Of a stretch of 49,046 bases of DNA, positions 25,607-33,811 are shown in pieces; the first letter of the stretch is position 1, and the number at the start of each line of letters is the position of its first letter. The position numbers were made by a program, and so were the translations under genes. The notes under the pieces were generated by a model. The model saw nothing but the letters and a program-made list of their open reading frames with translations, had not been told where the DNA came from and did not search any database. Source of the DNA: Oscillospiraceae bacterium (GTDB lineage Bacteria > Bacillota > Clostridia > Oscillospirales > Oscillospiraceae); assembly GCA_017440065.1 (NCBI GenBank), contig JAFSHY010000059.1, positions 1 to 49,046 of the forward strand, given 5' to 3'.

Positions 25607-26023
25607 ATGGCAAACGAGAACCTTTCGGAGAAAGTTTCTGTCAATATGAATGTATCCACCCTGTCCAATATCGACCTGCTGGTGGATAACGGTTATTATT
25701 CCAACCGCAGCGATTTTATCAATCAGGCGGTGCGGGAGCGGCTGCAGAGCCATCAGCGCACCATCGACCGCATCATTGACCGCGAGATCAAGGATGAGGG
25801 CAAGCCCATCAGCAGCTGGTTTGTCGGCGTCTATGATATCCGCAGGGAATTTGTGGAAGAGTCCAAGGCAAAGGGCAAGACCGCATCCGTAACAGGCTAC
25901 GGCGTGCTGATCGTCAACGACGATGTGGACGAGGAAATGCTCTATGAAGTGGTCACAAGCATAAAAATCAAGGGCAAGATCATCTGCCGCCCGAGCATCA
26001 AGCAGCATTACGGACTCAAATAA
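25607..26023 (+). CDS. ribbon-helix-helix (CopG/NikR-like) transcriptional regulator
   Basis: A 138-residue protein. Residues 8-46 form a ribbon-helix-helix DNA-binding domain (beta strand KVSVNMNVST, then helices through NRSDFINQAVRERL). The C-terminal part (about 60-138) is an alpha/beta domain in the position of the NikR ACT-like sensor, but I do not see the histidine set that binds nickel in NikR, so another ligand is likely. ATG 25607 has GGAGGGG six bases upstream. It probably binds the palindrome at its own promoter and the matching one before the enzyme operon; a half-site (GCATATATAAA, 26038-26048) follows the gene. Confidence 0.85.
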   Translation: MANENLSEKVSVNMNVSTLSNIDLLVDNGYYSNRSDFINQAVRERLQSHQRTIDRIIDREIKDEGKPISSWFVGVYDIRREFVEESKAKGKTASVTGYGVLIVNDDVDEEMLYEVVTSIKIKGKIICRPSIKQHYGLK

Positions 26024-26045
26024 AGGGAAGTATCGGCGCATATAT

Positions 26046-26075
26046 AAAAGCAGCAGCCATATGACTGCTGCTTTT
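26046..26075. terminator. terminator after the ribbon-helix-helix gene
   Basis: AAAAGCAGCAG (26046-26056) pairs with CTGCTGCTTTT (26065-26075) around eight bases. A-rich and T-rich flanks allow function in both directions. Confidence 0.8.
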
Positions 26076-26087
26076 GCTTATGATGGG

Positions 26088-26267
26088 TCATCCGTTCTGC
26101 GGAAGCAGATAGGGAGCGAGAACGGAGGATTCCAGATGGTCGTAAAATTCCTCCACCCAGGGGAGCTGGGTGGGCTCCCTGTCGTAAAGGCCGATCTGAT
26201 AGTCTACGCCGTGGATCACATACAGCACCATGCCCGCAAGGAAGTCTACGGGAAGCTCCGCGGAGAT
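26088..26267 (-). pseudogene. C-terminal remnant of a TetR-like regulator
   Basis: On the minus strand the frame ending at 26088 closes with about 60 residues typical of a TetR ligand-domain end (DFLAGMVLYVIHGVDYQIGL, then LPWVEEFYDHLESSVLAPYL). Upstream of about 26267 this frame runs antisense to the lyase remnant and has no DNA-binding domain. It is therefore best read as a truncated gene whose 5' part has been lost. The family call is by overall pattern only. Confidence 0.5.
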
Positions 26268-26921
26268 CTGGAGACCGTGATCCCGTATTATACCTACGGT
26301 CAGCCGGCGCAGCCGGGAACGTGGGGCCACTATCTGGTCAGTATCCATCTGTGCTTCCAAAGCAATATGAAACGCCTCAGGCATGCCTATGAAACCGTCA
26401 ACCAATGCCCCATGGGATCGGCAGCCGGCATCGGCAGCGCCTTCCCGCTGAACAAATACCGCATGGCGGAATTGCTGGGCTTTGACGGTGTGATCGAAAA
26501 TACGATGATGGCCAATACCGCGGTGGATTACTATCTGGCGCTGGAACGCTCCGTGATCCGCAAGGAAACGGCGCTGCGCCGCGCAAGGGACGGCTTTACC
26601 GCCGCCACTCATATGGCGGAGCAGCTGACTATGGAGGTGGGCGAGCCCTTCGTAAAGACGCATCACATCGTAGGACATATGGTGCACGCGCTGATGGACG
26701 AGGATCGGCTCGCACCGGAAAATATGACGTCCGAACTGATGAAGGAGGCTTCCGTGAAGGCACTCGGCTTTGAAGTGGAGCGGACGGACGCGCAGATCGC
26801 GCAGATGCTGGATCCGATCTCCAGCCTGAACGCGAAGGTTACCGGCGGTACGCCCAAGCCTGCCGATACGGAAAAGCTGCTGGCGGATGCCCGCAGCGCC
26901 CGTAAAGAAATGGAGCGGTAG
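26268..26921 (+). pseudogene. argininosuccinate lyase-like gene remnant, N-terminus and centre missing
   Basis: The plus-strand frame matches the fumarase/aspartase superfamily, closest to argininosuccinate lyase: VIPYYTYGQPAQPGTWGHYL, then PMGSAAGIGSAFPLNKYRMA, then AEQLTMEVGEPFVKTHHIVG and a normal C-terminus. The N-terminal third is absent, and the frame passes from NTAVDYYLALERS straight to RKETALRRARDG. This skips about 150 residues with the superfamily signature (GSSxMPxKxNP) that carries the catalytic serine loop. The protein cannot be an active lyase. Coordinates of the remnant's left edge are approximate. Confidence 0.7.
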
Positions 26922-27009
26922 CTCACTTCGGTTCGAGAGCGGACAGACCGCGCCTATGCGGCGGTAGAACAGGGGATCGTCTGATACCGGTCTTACGGAC
27001 ACACAAAAG

Positions 27010-27040
27010 AAATGCGGAGTGGTTTCCACTCCGCATTTTT
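27010..27040. terminator. terminator-like hairpin
   Basis: AATGCGGAGTGG (27011-27022) pairs with CCACTCCGCATT (27026-27037), followed by TTT. It lies in the 301-base gap between the lyase remnant and the next gene; apart from it and the promoter at 27082 I see nothing else in that gap. Confidence 0.8.
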
Positions 27041-27081
27041 GTATGCCGCTATCTTCTTTGCGCTGTCGAAGATCACAGAAA

Positions 27082-27118
27082 CAAACCATATTGACTTGGT
27101 TTGTGGTTGTGATATAAT
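27082..27118 (+). promoter_or_regulatory. promoter with inverted repeat over the -35
   Basis: TTGACT (27091-27096), 16 bases, TATAAT (27113-27118) with an extended TGA just before the -10. CAAACCA (27082-27088) and TGGTTTG (27097-27103) form a perfect inverted repeat with eight bases between, straddling the -35. This is a likely operator. Confidence 0.7.
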
Positions 27119-27222
27119 ACTTTTTATGTGAAAATCGGAATGTATATGCTGTTTGGAATGCTTCGCAGGTTCGGAAAGGAATCGTTCCAGGCATGAAACG
27201 GCAGGAAAGAAGGATATCAGAA

Positions 27223-28470
27223 ATGACACTGTACATTGATCCCGGTACGGGCAGTATGCTCTTTACCGTTCTGCTGGGACTGATCGGCGCGGCGGTCTAT
27301 TCTCTGCGGATGCTGGTGATCAAGCTCCGCTTTATGCTGAACGGCGGCAAGGCGGAACTCAGCACCAAGAAGATCCCGTTGGCTATTTTTGCGGATGATA
27401 AGCGGTATTGGAGTATTTTTGATCCGATCTGCCGGGAACTGGATCGGCGCGGTGTGGATGTGGTTTATATGACCGCGTCTCCCGATGACCCGGGGCTTAA
27501 CAATCCCTATCCCCATGTGAAGGCGGAGTTTATCGGTGCGGGCAACAAAGCATTCTCCAAGCTGAATTTCCTCAATGCCACCATCGTCTTTTCCACAACG
27601 CCCGGTTTGGATGTGTATCAGTGGAAACGCTCCCGAAATGTGGACTATTACATCCATATTTTCCATACCGCGGGCGAGGTCACCCGTTACCGTATGTTCG
27701 GCATCGACTATTATGACGCCTTGCTGATCGCGGGTGATCATCAGGAACGGGATATCCGTGAACTGGAAGAGCTGCGCGGACTTCCGCCCAAGGAGATCGT
27801 AAAAGTCGGCATCCCGTTTATGGATGAAATGGCTGCACGGCTGGCCGCGGTCGGACCTGCGCCCGCCCATCCCCGTACCGTGCTGCTGGCACCTACCTGG
27901 GGTCCCAGCGCCATTTTCAAGGTGCATGGCGGAAAGATTATTGAGAAACTTCTGGAAACAGGCTACCACGTGATCATCCGTCCTCATCCGCAGTCGTTCA
28001 GCTCGGAAAAAGAGATGCTGGATCAGCTGATGAAGGAATATCCCGAATCCGAACAGCTGGAATGGAACAGGGATACCGATAATTTCGAGGTGCTGCGCCG
28101 CAGCGATATTCTGATTTCGGATTTCTCCGGTGTGGTGTTCGATTTCTCTCTGATCTATGATAAACCGGTGATCTACACCGATCCCAATTTTAATCTGGCG
28201 CCTTATGATGCCTGGTTCCTGAGCCATCCGCTCTGGACGTTGTCCGCGCTGCCCCGGATCGGTCGGGAACTGAACATGGAGAATCTGTCCAATATCAAAG
28301 AACTGATCGACTCCTGCCTCGAGGATTCCCGCTATGCCAGCGGCAGAAAAGAGGTTCGTGAGGAAACCTGGGCTTATATGTCCGAGGGCGCGGTTCGTTC
28401 TGCGGACTATCTGATGGCCAAGTATGAGGAGCTTACGCGGACAGAAGACGAGCGAGGTGAAAAGAAATGA
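27223..28470 (+). CDS. CDP-glycerol glycerophosphotransferase-like protein (TagB/TagF family)
   Basis: A 415-residue protein with one N-terminal membrane helix (about residues 10-28) and a GT-B-type polyol-phosphate transferase domain. The family segments are visible: LLAPTWGPSA near 230, VIIRPHPQS near 260, and DILISDFSGVVFDFSLIYDKP near 300-320. Such enzymes transfer glycerol-phosphate or ribitol-phosphate from CDP-polyols to teichoic acid-like chains at the inner face of the membrane. ATG 27223 has AAGAAGG nine bases upstream; another ATG lies at 27193. Its stop overlaps the start of the YidC-sulfatase fusion (ATGA), so the two products probably act together. Confidence 0.85.
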   Translation: MTLYIDPGTGSMLFTVLLGLIGAAVYSLRMLVIKLRFMLNGGKAELSTKKIPLAIFADDKRYWSIFDPICRELDRRGVDVVYMTASPDDPGLNNPYPHVKAEFIGAGNKAFSKLNFLNATIVFSTTPGLDVYQWKRSRNVDYYIHIFHTAGEVTRYRMFGIDYYDALLIAGDHQERDIRELEELRGLPPKEIVKVGIPFMDEMAARLAAVGPAPAHPRTVLLAPTWGPSAIFKVHGGKIIEKLLETGYHVIIRPHPQSFSSEKEMLDQLMKEYPESEQLEWNRDTDNFEVLRRSDILISDFSGVVFDFSLIYDKPVIYTDPNFNLAPYDAWFLSHPLWTLSALPRIGRELNMENLSNIKELIDSCLEDSRYASGRKEVREETWAYMSEGAVRSADYLMAKYEELTRTEDERGEKK

Positions 28471-31181
28471 CGTTGTTTGAAATCATAGGCGCCGTCTTGA
28501 TCGGCCCGCTCAAGCTGCTCTTTGAACTGATCTTCTCTGCTGCCCTTTCGGTGGTCAAAGATCCCGGCCTGTCCATTATTGTTCTGAGTCTGGCAATGAA
28601 TGTGCTGGTACTTCCGCTGTACAAACGGGCAGATGCCATTCAGATCGAGGCCAGGGACACGGAGAATAAACTGAAGGATGTGGTTTCACACATCAAAAAG
28701 ACGTTCTCCGGCGATGAACGCATGATGATCCTGCAGACCTATTACCGGCAGAACAACTATAATCCGTTGTCTGTGCTGAGCGGTTCTGTTTCTTTGCTTC
28801 TGGAGATCCCGTTCTTCATGGCGGCTTATCAGTTCCTTTCCGGTGTCAGCGCTTTTTCCGGGGTGTCGTTCGGGCCGATCCCGAATTTGAGTGCGCCGGA
28901 CGGTCTGCTGCAGATCGGCGGTCTTACAGTCAATCTGCTGCCGATCATTATGACGCTGGTCAATGTCATTTCCAGTTCTCTGTATCTGAAGGGATTTCCG
29001 CTGAAGACAAAGATCCAGCTCTACGGCATGGCGTTGTTCTTCCTGGTGTTCCTGTATCAATCTCCGTCTGCGCTGGTATTTTACTGGACACTGAACAATC
29101 TGTTCTCTCTGGTGAAAACACTTTTTTATCGGATCAAGAACTCCAAAAAGCTGCTTTCTGCCCTGCTGTGCGTGGCAGGCATCGCGGCGATCCTGTTGGG
29201 CGCACTCCGCACGGACGGCATGAAAGCGCTGCTGCTGATCGCGGCCGGTATAGCCATGCAGCTTCCGTGGCTGCTGCCTGTTCTGAAGAAAAAGCTTCCC
29301 TTCCTGAACGAAACCAAGCCTGCGGCACCCGATACCAAGTTGTTCGTGATGGGTGCGCTGTTCCTTACGGTACTGGTCGGTTTGCTGATCCCCGGCGCGT
29401 ATATTTCTGCGTCGCCGCAGGAATATATCGATTCCGGCTATTTCTACAGCCCTGTCTGGTATATCGTGCATACGCTGTGCATTTCTGCCGGCACGTTCCT
29501 TGTCTGGCTGGGCGTGTTTTACTGGCTGGCAGCGCCTTCCGGCAAGGTGATCTTCTCCCGTCTGGTCTGGAGTCTCGGCGTCGTTATGCTGGTGAACTAT
29601 ATGTTCTTCGGGGCGGAGCTGGGCGTTGTATCGCCGGATCTGATCTATGAAGACGGGATGCACTTTGCGCGCAGGGAGCATCTGATCAATCTCTGCGTGG
29701 TGCTGGTACTGTTTGCCGCGATGTATGTGGTATCGGTCAAGCTGCAGGGAAAGCTTTCGGCTGTTTTGCTGGTCGGCGCGATCGCGATGGCAGGTATGAG
29801 CGCGATCAATCTCGCGCAGGTTGTGAAAGTATCGAACGAGACCCGCCTGCAGATGAGCGAATCGGGTGATCAGCTTCCGTCCTTCCGGATGAGTCAGGAC
29901 GGGCAGAATGTGGTCGTGATCATGCTGGACCGAGGCATCGGCCCGTATATTCCCTTCCTGATGGAGGAGAATCCGACGCTGAAAGAACAGTTTGACGGCT
30001 TTACATACTATTCCAATACGCTTTCGTTCGGCGGCTACACAAACTTTGGCACACCGCCGCTCTATGGCGGTTATGAGTATACTCCCGTCAATATGAATCT
30101 GCGGGATACGGAATTGCTGGCGGACAAGCACAATGAAGCGCTGAAGGTGCTGCCCGCTCTGTTTACCGGGGAAGGTTATGACGTTACGCTGATCGATCCT
30201 TCCTATGCCGGTTATCAGTGGACGCCTGATATCAGTCTCTTTGATGATATGGACGGAGTCTCCGCATATCTGGCCAGCGGCAGATTCAATACCGTGGAAG
30301 ACAGCATCCGAACCATCGAAGCAAGAAAGCGGAACTTCTTCCTGTTCAGCATGATGAAGACGCTGCCTACCCGTCTGCAGAATACCCTCTATAATCAGGG
30401 CGCATACTGGGCGCTCCCGGACCGTGAGCCTGATGTATCCAAGTCGTTTATGGACGCGTATCTGGTGATGGAGAACCTGACAACGATGACGGAAATCACG
30501 GAGGAAGCGCAGAACACCTATATGCTGCTGCGCTCCGATCTGACCCATGATACCGCGATCCTGCAGGAGCCCGATTTTGAGCCCTCTGCCGAAACCGATA
30601 ACAGCGCCTATTATCCTGCGGAGGGAAAGACCATCACAGACGGCGAAACGTCCTATCTTCTGAATGAGGAAAAGATGATCTCTCATTATCATTCGAATAT
30701 GGCCGCGCTGATCCAACTGGGCAACTGGTTTGATTATCTGCGGGAACAGAATGTGTATGACAATACCAGAATTATCATCGTTTCCGACCACGGGCGGGAT
30801 CTGGAGGTCTTCGACCGGGATTCGGTCCGTATGCATGATATCGAGTTCTATCTGCCCATGCTGCTGGTAAAGGACTTTGGCGCAAGCGGCTTTGTAACCT
30901 CTGACGAGTTTATGACCAATGCCGATGTGCCGACTCTGGCCACGGAAGGACTGATCGAATCGCCTGTCAATCCCTTTACGGGCAATGAGATCAGCAGCGA
31001 TTACAAGGCAGAAAACGACAGACATTATGTGATCCTGTCCAATGATTGGGAGATCTCTGAAAACAACGGTTACCAATTCCTGCCGTCTGAGTGGGCATAT
31101 GTCTCCGGTGCGGTCAGAGAAAAGGAAAACTGGACCTTCCTGCCGGGCGAAACGGTTCTTCCTGCGGGATTAACGGAATGA
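28467..31181 (+). CDS. fusion of YidC/Oxa1-like insertase and sulfatase-type phosphotransferase
   Basis: A 904-residue membrane protein. Residues 1-230 or so resemble a YidC/Oxa1 core (SIIVLSLAMNVLVLPLYKRA, QTYYRQNNYNPLSVLSGSVS, then SPSALVFYWTLNNLFSLVKT). About 240-470 adds further membrane helices. From about 480 an extracytoplasmic alkaline phosphatase/sulfatase-fold domain follows, with D488 (VIMLDRG), a GGYTNFGTPPLYGG segment where the nucleophile loop is expected, and D774-H775 (VSDHGRD). LtaS and phosphoethanolamine transferases share this fold, so it may transfer a phospho-group to a surface polymer. It is co-translated with the glycerophosphotransferase-like gene. The N-terminal unit may serve as a scaffold rather than insert proteins. 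Confidence 0.85.
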   Translation: MTLFEIIGAVLIGPLKLLFELIFSAALSVVKDPGLSIIVLSLAMNVLVLPLYKRADAIQIEARDTENKLKDVVSHIKKTFSGDERMMILQTYYRQNNYNPLSVLSGSVSLLLEIPFFMAAYQFLSGVSAFSGVSFGPIPNLSAPDGLLQIGGLTVNLLPIIMTLVNVISSSLYLKGFPLKTKIQLYGMALFFLVFLYQSPSALVFYWTLNNLFSLVKTLFYRIKNSKKLLSALLCVAGIAAILLGALRTDGMKALLLIAAGIAMQLPWLLPVLKKKLPFLNETKPAAPDTKLFVMGALFLTVLVGLLIPGAYISASPQEYIDSGYFYSPVWYIVHTLCISAGTFLVWLGVFYWLAAPSGKVIFSRLVWSLGVVMLVNYMFFGAELGVVSPDLIYEDGMHFARREHLINLCVVLVLFAAMYVVSVKLQGKLSAVLLVGAIAMAGMSAINLAQVVKVSNETRLQMSESGDQLPSFRMSQDGQNVVVIMLDRGIGPYIPFLMEENPTLKEQFDGFTYYSNTLSFGGYTNFGTPPLYGGYEYTPVNMNLRDTELLADKHNEALKVLPALFTGEGYDVTLIDPSYAGYQWTPDISLFDDMDGVSAYLASGRFNTVEDSIRTIEARKRNFFLFSMMKTLPTRLQNTLYNQGAYWALPDREPDVSKSFMDAYLVMENLTTMTEITEEAQNTYMLLRSDLTHDTAILQEPDFEPSAETDNSAYYPAEGKTITDGETSYLLNEEKMISHYHSNMAALIQLGNWFDYLREQNVYDNTRIIIVSDHGRDLEVFDRDSVRMHDIEFYLPMLLVKDFGASGFVTSDEFMTNADVPTLATEGLIESPVNPFTGNEISSDYKAENDRHYVILSNDWEISENNGYQFLPSEWAYVSGAVREKENWTFLPGETVLPAGLTE

Positions 31182-31207
31182 TGCCCTGCTTGGGATGAAG
31201 AAAGCGA

Positions 31208-31243
31208 AAAAACAGCGAGGTGGGATCCCACCTCGCTGTTTTT
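31208..31243. terminator. bidirectional terminator
   Basis: A perfect 18-bp stem with no loop bases (centre GGGATCCC) flanked by A and T runs, between the convergent genes ending at 31181 and 31255. Confidence 0.92.
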
Positions 31244-31254
31244 GCGGAAAGCAG

Positions 31255-31698
31255 TTATTCTGTTTTGTTCAGAACCTCGGGGTCAAAGCCGAGGACGCCC
31301 GTTTCGACCATGGGGGCTTCTATGAAGACCACATCGCCGGAAGGCGGCTCCGTGAAGGAATCCACGCGGATGAAATCCTCCGGCAGATCCGATTTCCTGC
31401 GGACAGGCGGCTTGGAGAGCCACGGCAGGGCGTGGTGCGCGGGATCCTCCGCGGGGACGGTCTTCTCCTTTGGCGGCTGATAGACCTGAATACCTGTCAA
31501 AGGAGGAGGCGGGATCTCCGCGGGCGGTACTGTGGCAGGCTCTTTGGGCGGAGCGGGCAGACCGACGGTGCGGGGCTCAAAGAGCGGATCCTGCTTTTCC
31601 GGCGAAGCATCGGCAACGGCTTTGGTTTCTGCCAGCCAGTATTCCAGCCAATCCCCGTTCTGTTCAGGGTTATTTTGACGATGATCGGATGATGACAT
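31255..31698 (-). CDS. proline-rich hypothetical protein
   Basis: A 147-residue soluble, acidic protein rich in proline (PAPPKEPATVPPAEIPPPPL), without recognisable domains. It looks largely disordered. ATG 31698 is chosen because AAGGAAG lies eight bases upstream. It begins five bases after the stop of the radical SAM gene and is therefore co-transcribed with it, ending at a strong terminator. Function unknown; a small partner or regulator of the radical enzyme is a guess from position alone. Confidence 0.6.
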   Translation of the reverse strand: MSSSDHRQNNPEQNGDWLEYWLAETKAVADASPEKQDPLFEPRTVGLPAPPKEPATVPPAEIPPPPLTGIQVYQPPKEKTVPAEDPAHHALPWLSKPPVRRKSDLPEDFIRVDSFTEPPSGDVVFIEAPMVETGVLGFDPEVLNKTE

Positions 31699-31703
31699 AA
31701 GCG

Positions 31704-32645
31704 TTACTTCCTTTCCCGGTTTCGCATCAGCGCTGCGATCTCTTCCAGCTCCGCTTCGCAGCGCGGACAGGTACCGATGCACGGCCCTGTGTAAGGGCAG
31801 TCGATGATCTCCACGGGCAGCTGATATTGGCGGCAGGCTTCCTTGCGAAGGCCCTTCAGATAGCGGCATTTTTCCTTTCCGTAAAGGCCGCTGCGCTGCA
31901 CGGAGACCATGCCCTGCTGTTCCAGCAGCGCGCGGATCCGAAGCAGCCGTTCCGCGGTCAGCTTCGGCAGCTCAAAGGGGGTCAGCCCCTGCTGTCGCTG
32001 CTTGTCCTCCGCGAATTTGCGGTAGGGATGCAGCTCGATGCGGGAAAGTCCCAGTTCCTTCAGAAACGCGGTCATGGCCAGCAGGTCTTCGTCGGAATCG
32101 TTGTGACCGGGGATCAGAGGGACGGTGATGAGAATCCGTTCCGCGGGCACTTCTTTTGCCAGCAGCCGCAGGTTCTGCAGGATCGGGCGGTTGGATACGC
32201 CCGTGTACTGCCTGTGTTTTTCCTCGTCAAAGATCTTGAAATCCACATTCCATTCGTGGATCAGCGGGATCAGCGGGCGAAGCTGTGCTTCCGAAACGAA
32301 AAGCGAGGTCTCCACATCCACAGGGATCTCCTTGCAGTAGGCGTCGATGAACGTGCGCAGAAAGCGGGCCTGCGCCAGGGGTTCGCCGCCGGAGAAGGTG
32401 ATGCCGCCGCCGCTGAAGCGGTAGTAGGGGATGTCGTTTTCGAGGCACTGGTACAGGGCTTTCGCGGTCAGTGTCTGAAAGTCATCGCCGAAGCGTGTTT
32501 CGGGATTGCAGCACCAGAAGCAGTTCAGCGGGCAGCCCTGCAGAAAGATGAGGCTGCGGACACCCTGTCCGTCCGAGCGGATGCGCAGGCGCGTGATGGA
32601 ATTGACGCGGACAGAGCCCGCGGTGATCGGTTTCAGGTCAAACAT
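31704..32645 (-). CDS. glycyl-radical-enzyme activase-like radical SAM protein
   Basis: A 313-residue radical SAM enzyme. The cluster motif is C38-x3-C42-x2-C45 (GCPLNCFWCCNPET), followed by the SAM-binding FSGGEPL. The N-terminal layout and CNPE segment match pyruvate-formate-lyase-activating-type proteins, but the ferredoxin insert of many activases is absent. A C-terminal extension carries C283-x5-C289-x3-C293-x2-C296, possibly an auxiliary Fe-S cluster, with more cysteines before it. No glycyl radical enzyme lies nearby, so its partner is unknown. The ribosome binding site is weak; the start is the first in-frame ATG of a conserved N-terminus. Confidence 0.82.
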   Translation of the reverse strand: MFDLKPITAGSVRVNSITRLRIRSDGQGVRSLIFLQGCPLNCFWCCNPETRFGDDFQTLTAKALYQCLENDIPYYRFSGGGITFSGGEPLAQARFLRTFIDAYCKEIPVDVETSLFVSEAQLRPLIPLIHEWNVDFKIFDEEKHRQYTGVSNRPILQNLRLLAKEVPAERILITVPLIPGHNDSDEDLLAMTAFLKELGLSRIELHPYRKFAEDKQRQQGLTPFELPKLTAERLLRIRALLEQQGMVSVQRSGLYGKEKCRYLKGLRKEACRQYQLPVEIIDCPYTGPCIGTCPRCEAELEEIAALMRNRERK

Positions 32646-32691
32646 AAATCATGCATACTTCGTTCTGTCAGGTTTGGAGCTTGTCTTTTTT

Positions 32692-32720
32692 ATGATAGCA
32701 CAGAAACCGCTGCGCAACAA
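32692..32720 (-). promoter_or_regulatory. promoter of the radical SAM unit
   Basis: On the minus strand TTGTTG (32715-32720), 17 bases, TATCAT (32692-32697). Confidence 0.5.
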
Positions 32721-32745
32721 GAGCTTCCTGCATGGCGGTTTGCGG

Positions 32746-32774
32746 TTGACACATCGCCATAAAACGAATATAGT
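32746..32774 (+). promoter_or_regulatory. promoter of the NagB-like/ceramidase-like unit
   Basis: TTGACA (32746-32751), 17 bases, TATAGT (32769-32774): a near-consensus sigma-A promoter, with its -35 back to back with that of the divergent radical SAM unit. Confidence 0.8.
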
Positions 32775-32819
32775 CAACTTAGGAGCATCATTCATATTTC
32801 GCATCATGGAGGTAATGTT

Positions 32820-33791
32820 ATGAAGGAATTTATCACCGATCCCGCTACTGTCTTTGATTTTCTGCCTGCCGACTTTGTGCCCTTCCGCGACCGAGAGGTC
32901 TGCGAGCGTGTCCGCAAAATGAGCGGCAAGGAGCTGGAGCAGAGAGAGCCGTGGTGGCATCCCGAATTTGATGTCAAGGTCATGATGAATCCCCATCCCG
33001 TGCTGATCGCCACGCTGTTCAGCCGTCTGAAGGCCGCCTCCGAGGCAGGGAAAACCTTCACCATGATCCTGGGCAACCCCGAACCCGACACCTATATCCC
33101 GCTGGCGCAGCTCATCAACTACTTCCAGGTGGACTGCTCCAAGGTGCATATCTTCGCCGAGGACGAATGGGCTGACCAGGACGGCAATATTGCCCCCATC
33201 ACCTATGAGGCGGGTTTTGTCCATTCCATGATCAAGTATCTGGTCATGCAGATCGATCCCAAACTGCGGATGCCCATGGAAAACGTGCATTTCCCCACCA
33301 ACGCGAATATCAACGACTATTCCAAGATCATCAACGATATCTCCGAAGGCGGCGCCGATATCATCTCCACCTCTCCCGGCTGGACGGGTCATGTTGCCTT
33401 CGTCGATCCCATCCCCGAATTCATCGGCAGCGGTGATATCGAGGAATGGCTGAACCAGCCTGCCAAGCTGGTCAAGCTGCACCCCATGACCATTCTGCAG
33501 AATTCCCTCAACGGCACCTTCGGCCAGTCCGGTGACATTGCCAATGTGCCTCCCATGGCCGCCACCATCGGCCCCATCGATGTCATGCGCGCCAAGGAAA
33601 GAATTGAAGTTCATGCCCTTGCCACCTGCGGCACCTTCTCCAGCTGGCAGAGAATGACCTCCCGCCTGGTCACCCACGGCCCTGTCACGCCTTATGTGCC
33701 TTCTTCCATGCTGCAGACCAGGAAAACGCAGGTCTATATCTCTGAGGAACTGGCTGCGCCCTTTGCCTGCTGGGAAAAGGTGGGCTACTGA
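32820..33791 (+). CDS. NagB-like (glucosamine-6-phosphate deaminase/isomerase family) protein
   Basis: A 323-residue protein of the NagB/RpiA/CoA-transferase-like fold. The segment IISTSPGWTGHVAFVDP aligns with the NagB active-site loop (usually GxDGHIAFNEP): the histidine is kept, the preceding aspartate is threonine and the glutamate is aspartate. FAEDEWADQDG corresponds to the FNxDEY region. It therefore probably acts on a sugar phosphate but may not be a standard glucosamine-6-phosphate deaminase; isomerase activity on an altered amino sugar is possible. GGAGG lies seven bases before ATG 32820. It forms a two-gene unit with the ceramidase-like gene. Confidence 0.75.
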   Translation: MKEFITDPATVFDFLPADFVPFRDREVCERVRKMSGKELEQREPWWHPEFDVKVMMNPHPVLIATLFSRLKAASEAGKTFTMILGNPEPDTYIPLAQLINYFQVDCSKVHIFAEDEWADQDGNIAPITYEAGFVHSMIKYLVMQIDPKLRMPMENVHFPTNANINDYSKIINDISEGGADIISTSPGWTGHVAFVDPIPEFIGSGDIEEWLNQPAKLVKLHPMTILQNSLNGTFGQSGDIANVPPMAATIGPIDVMRAKERIEVHALATCGTFSSWQRMTSRLVTHGPVTPYVPSSMLQTRKTQVYISEELAAPFACWEKVGY

Positions 33792-33811
33792 TCCCGCGGA
33801 GGAGCAGCGCT

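Noticed and set aside
26267..27236. Long minus-strand frame continuing upstream from the TetR tail
   Set aside because: Only its last 60 or so residues look like a protein; the rest is antisense to the lyase remnant and intergenic DNA, so only the tail is annotated.
28686..31076. Minus-strand frame of 796 codons opposite the YidC-sulfatase gene
   Set aside because: Antisense shadow; the composition is Arg/His/Gln-rich and without domains, while the plus strand has clear catalytic motifs.
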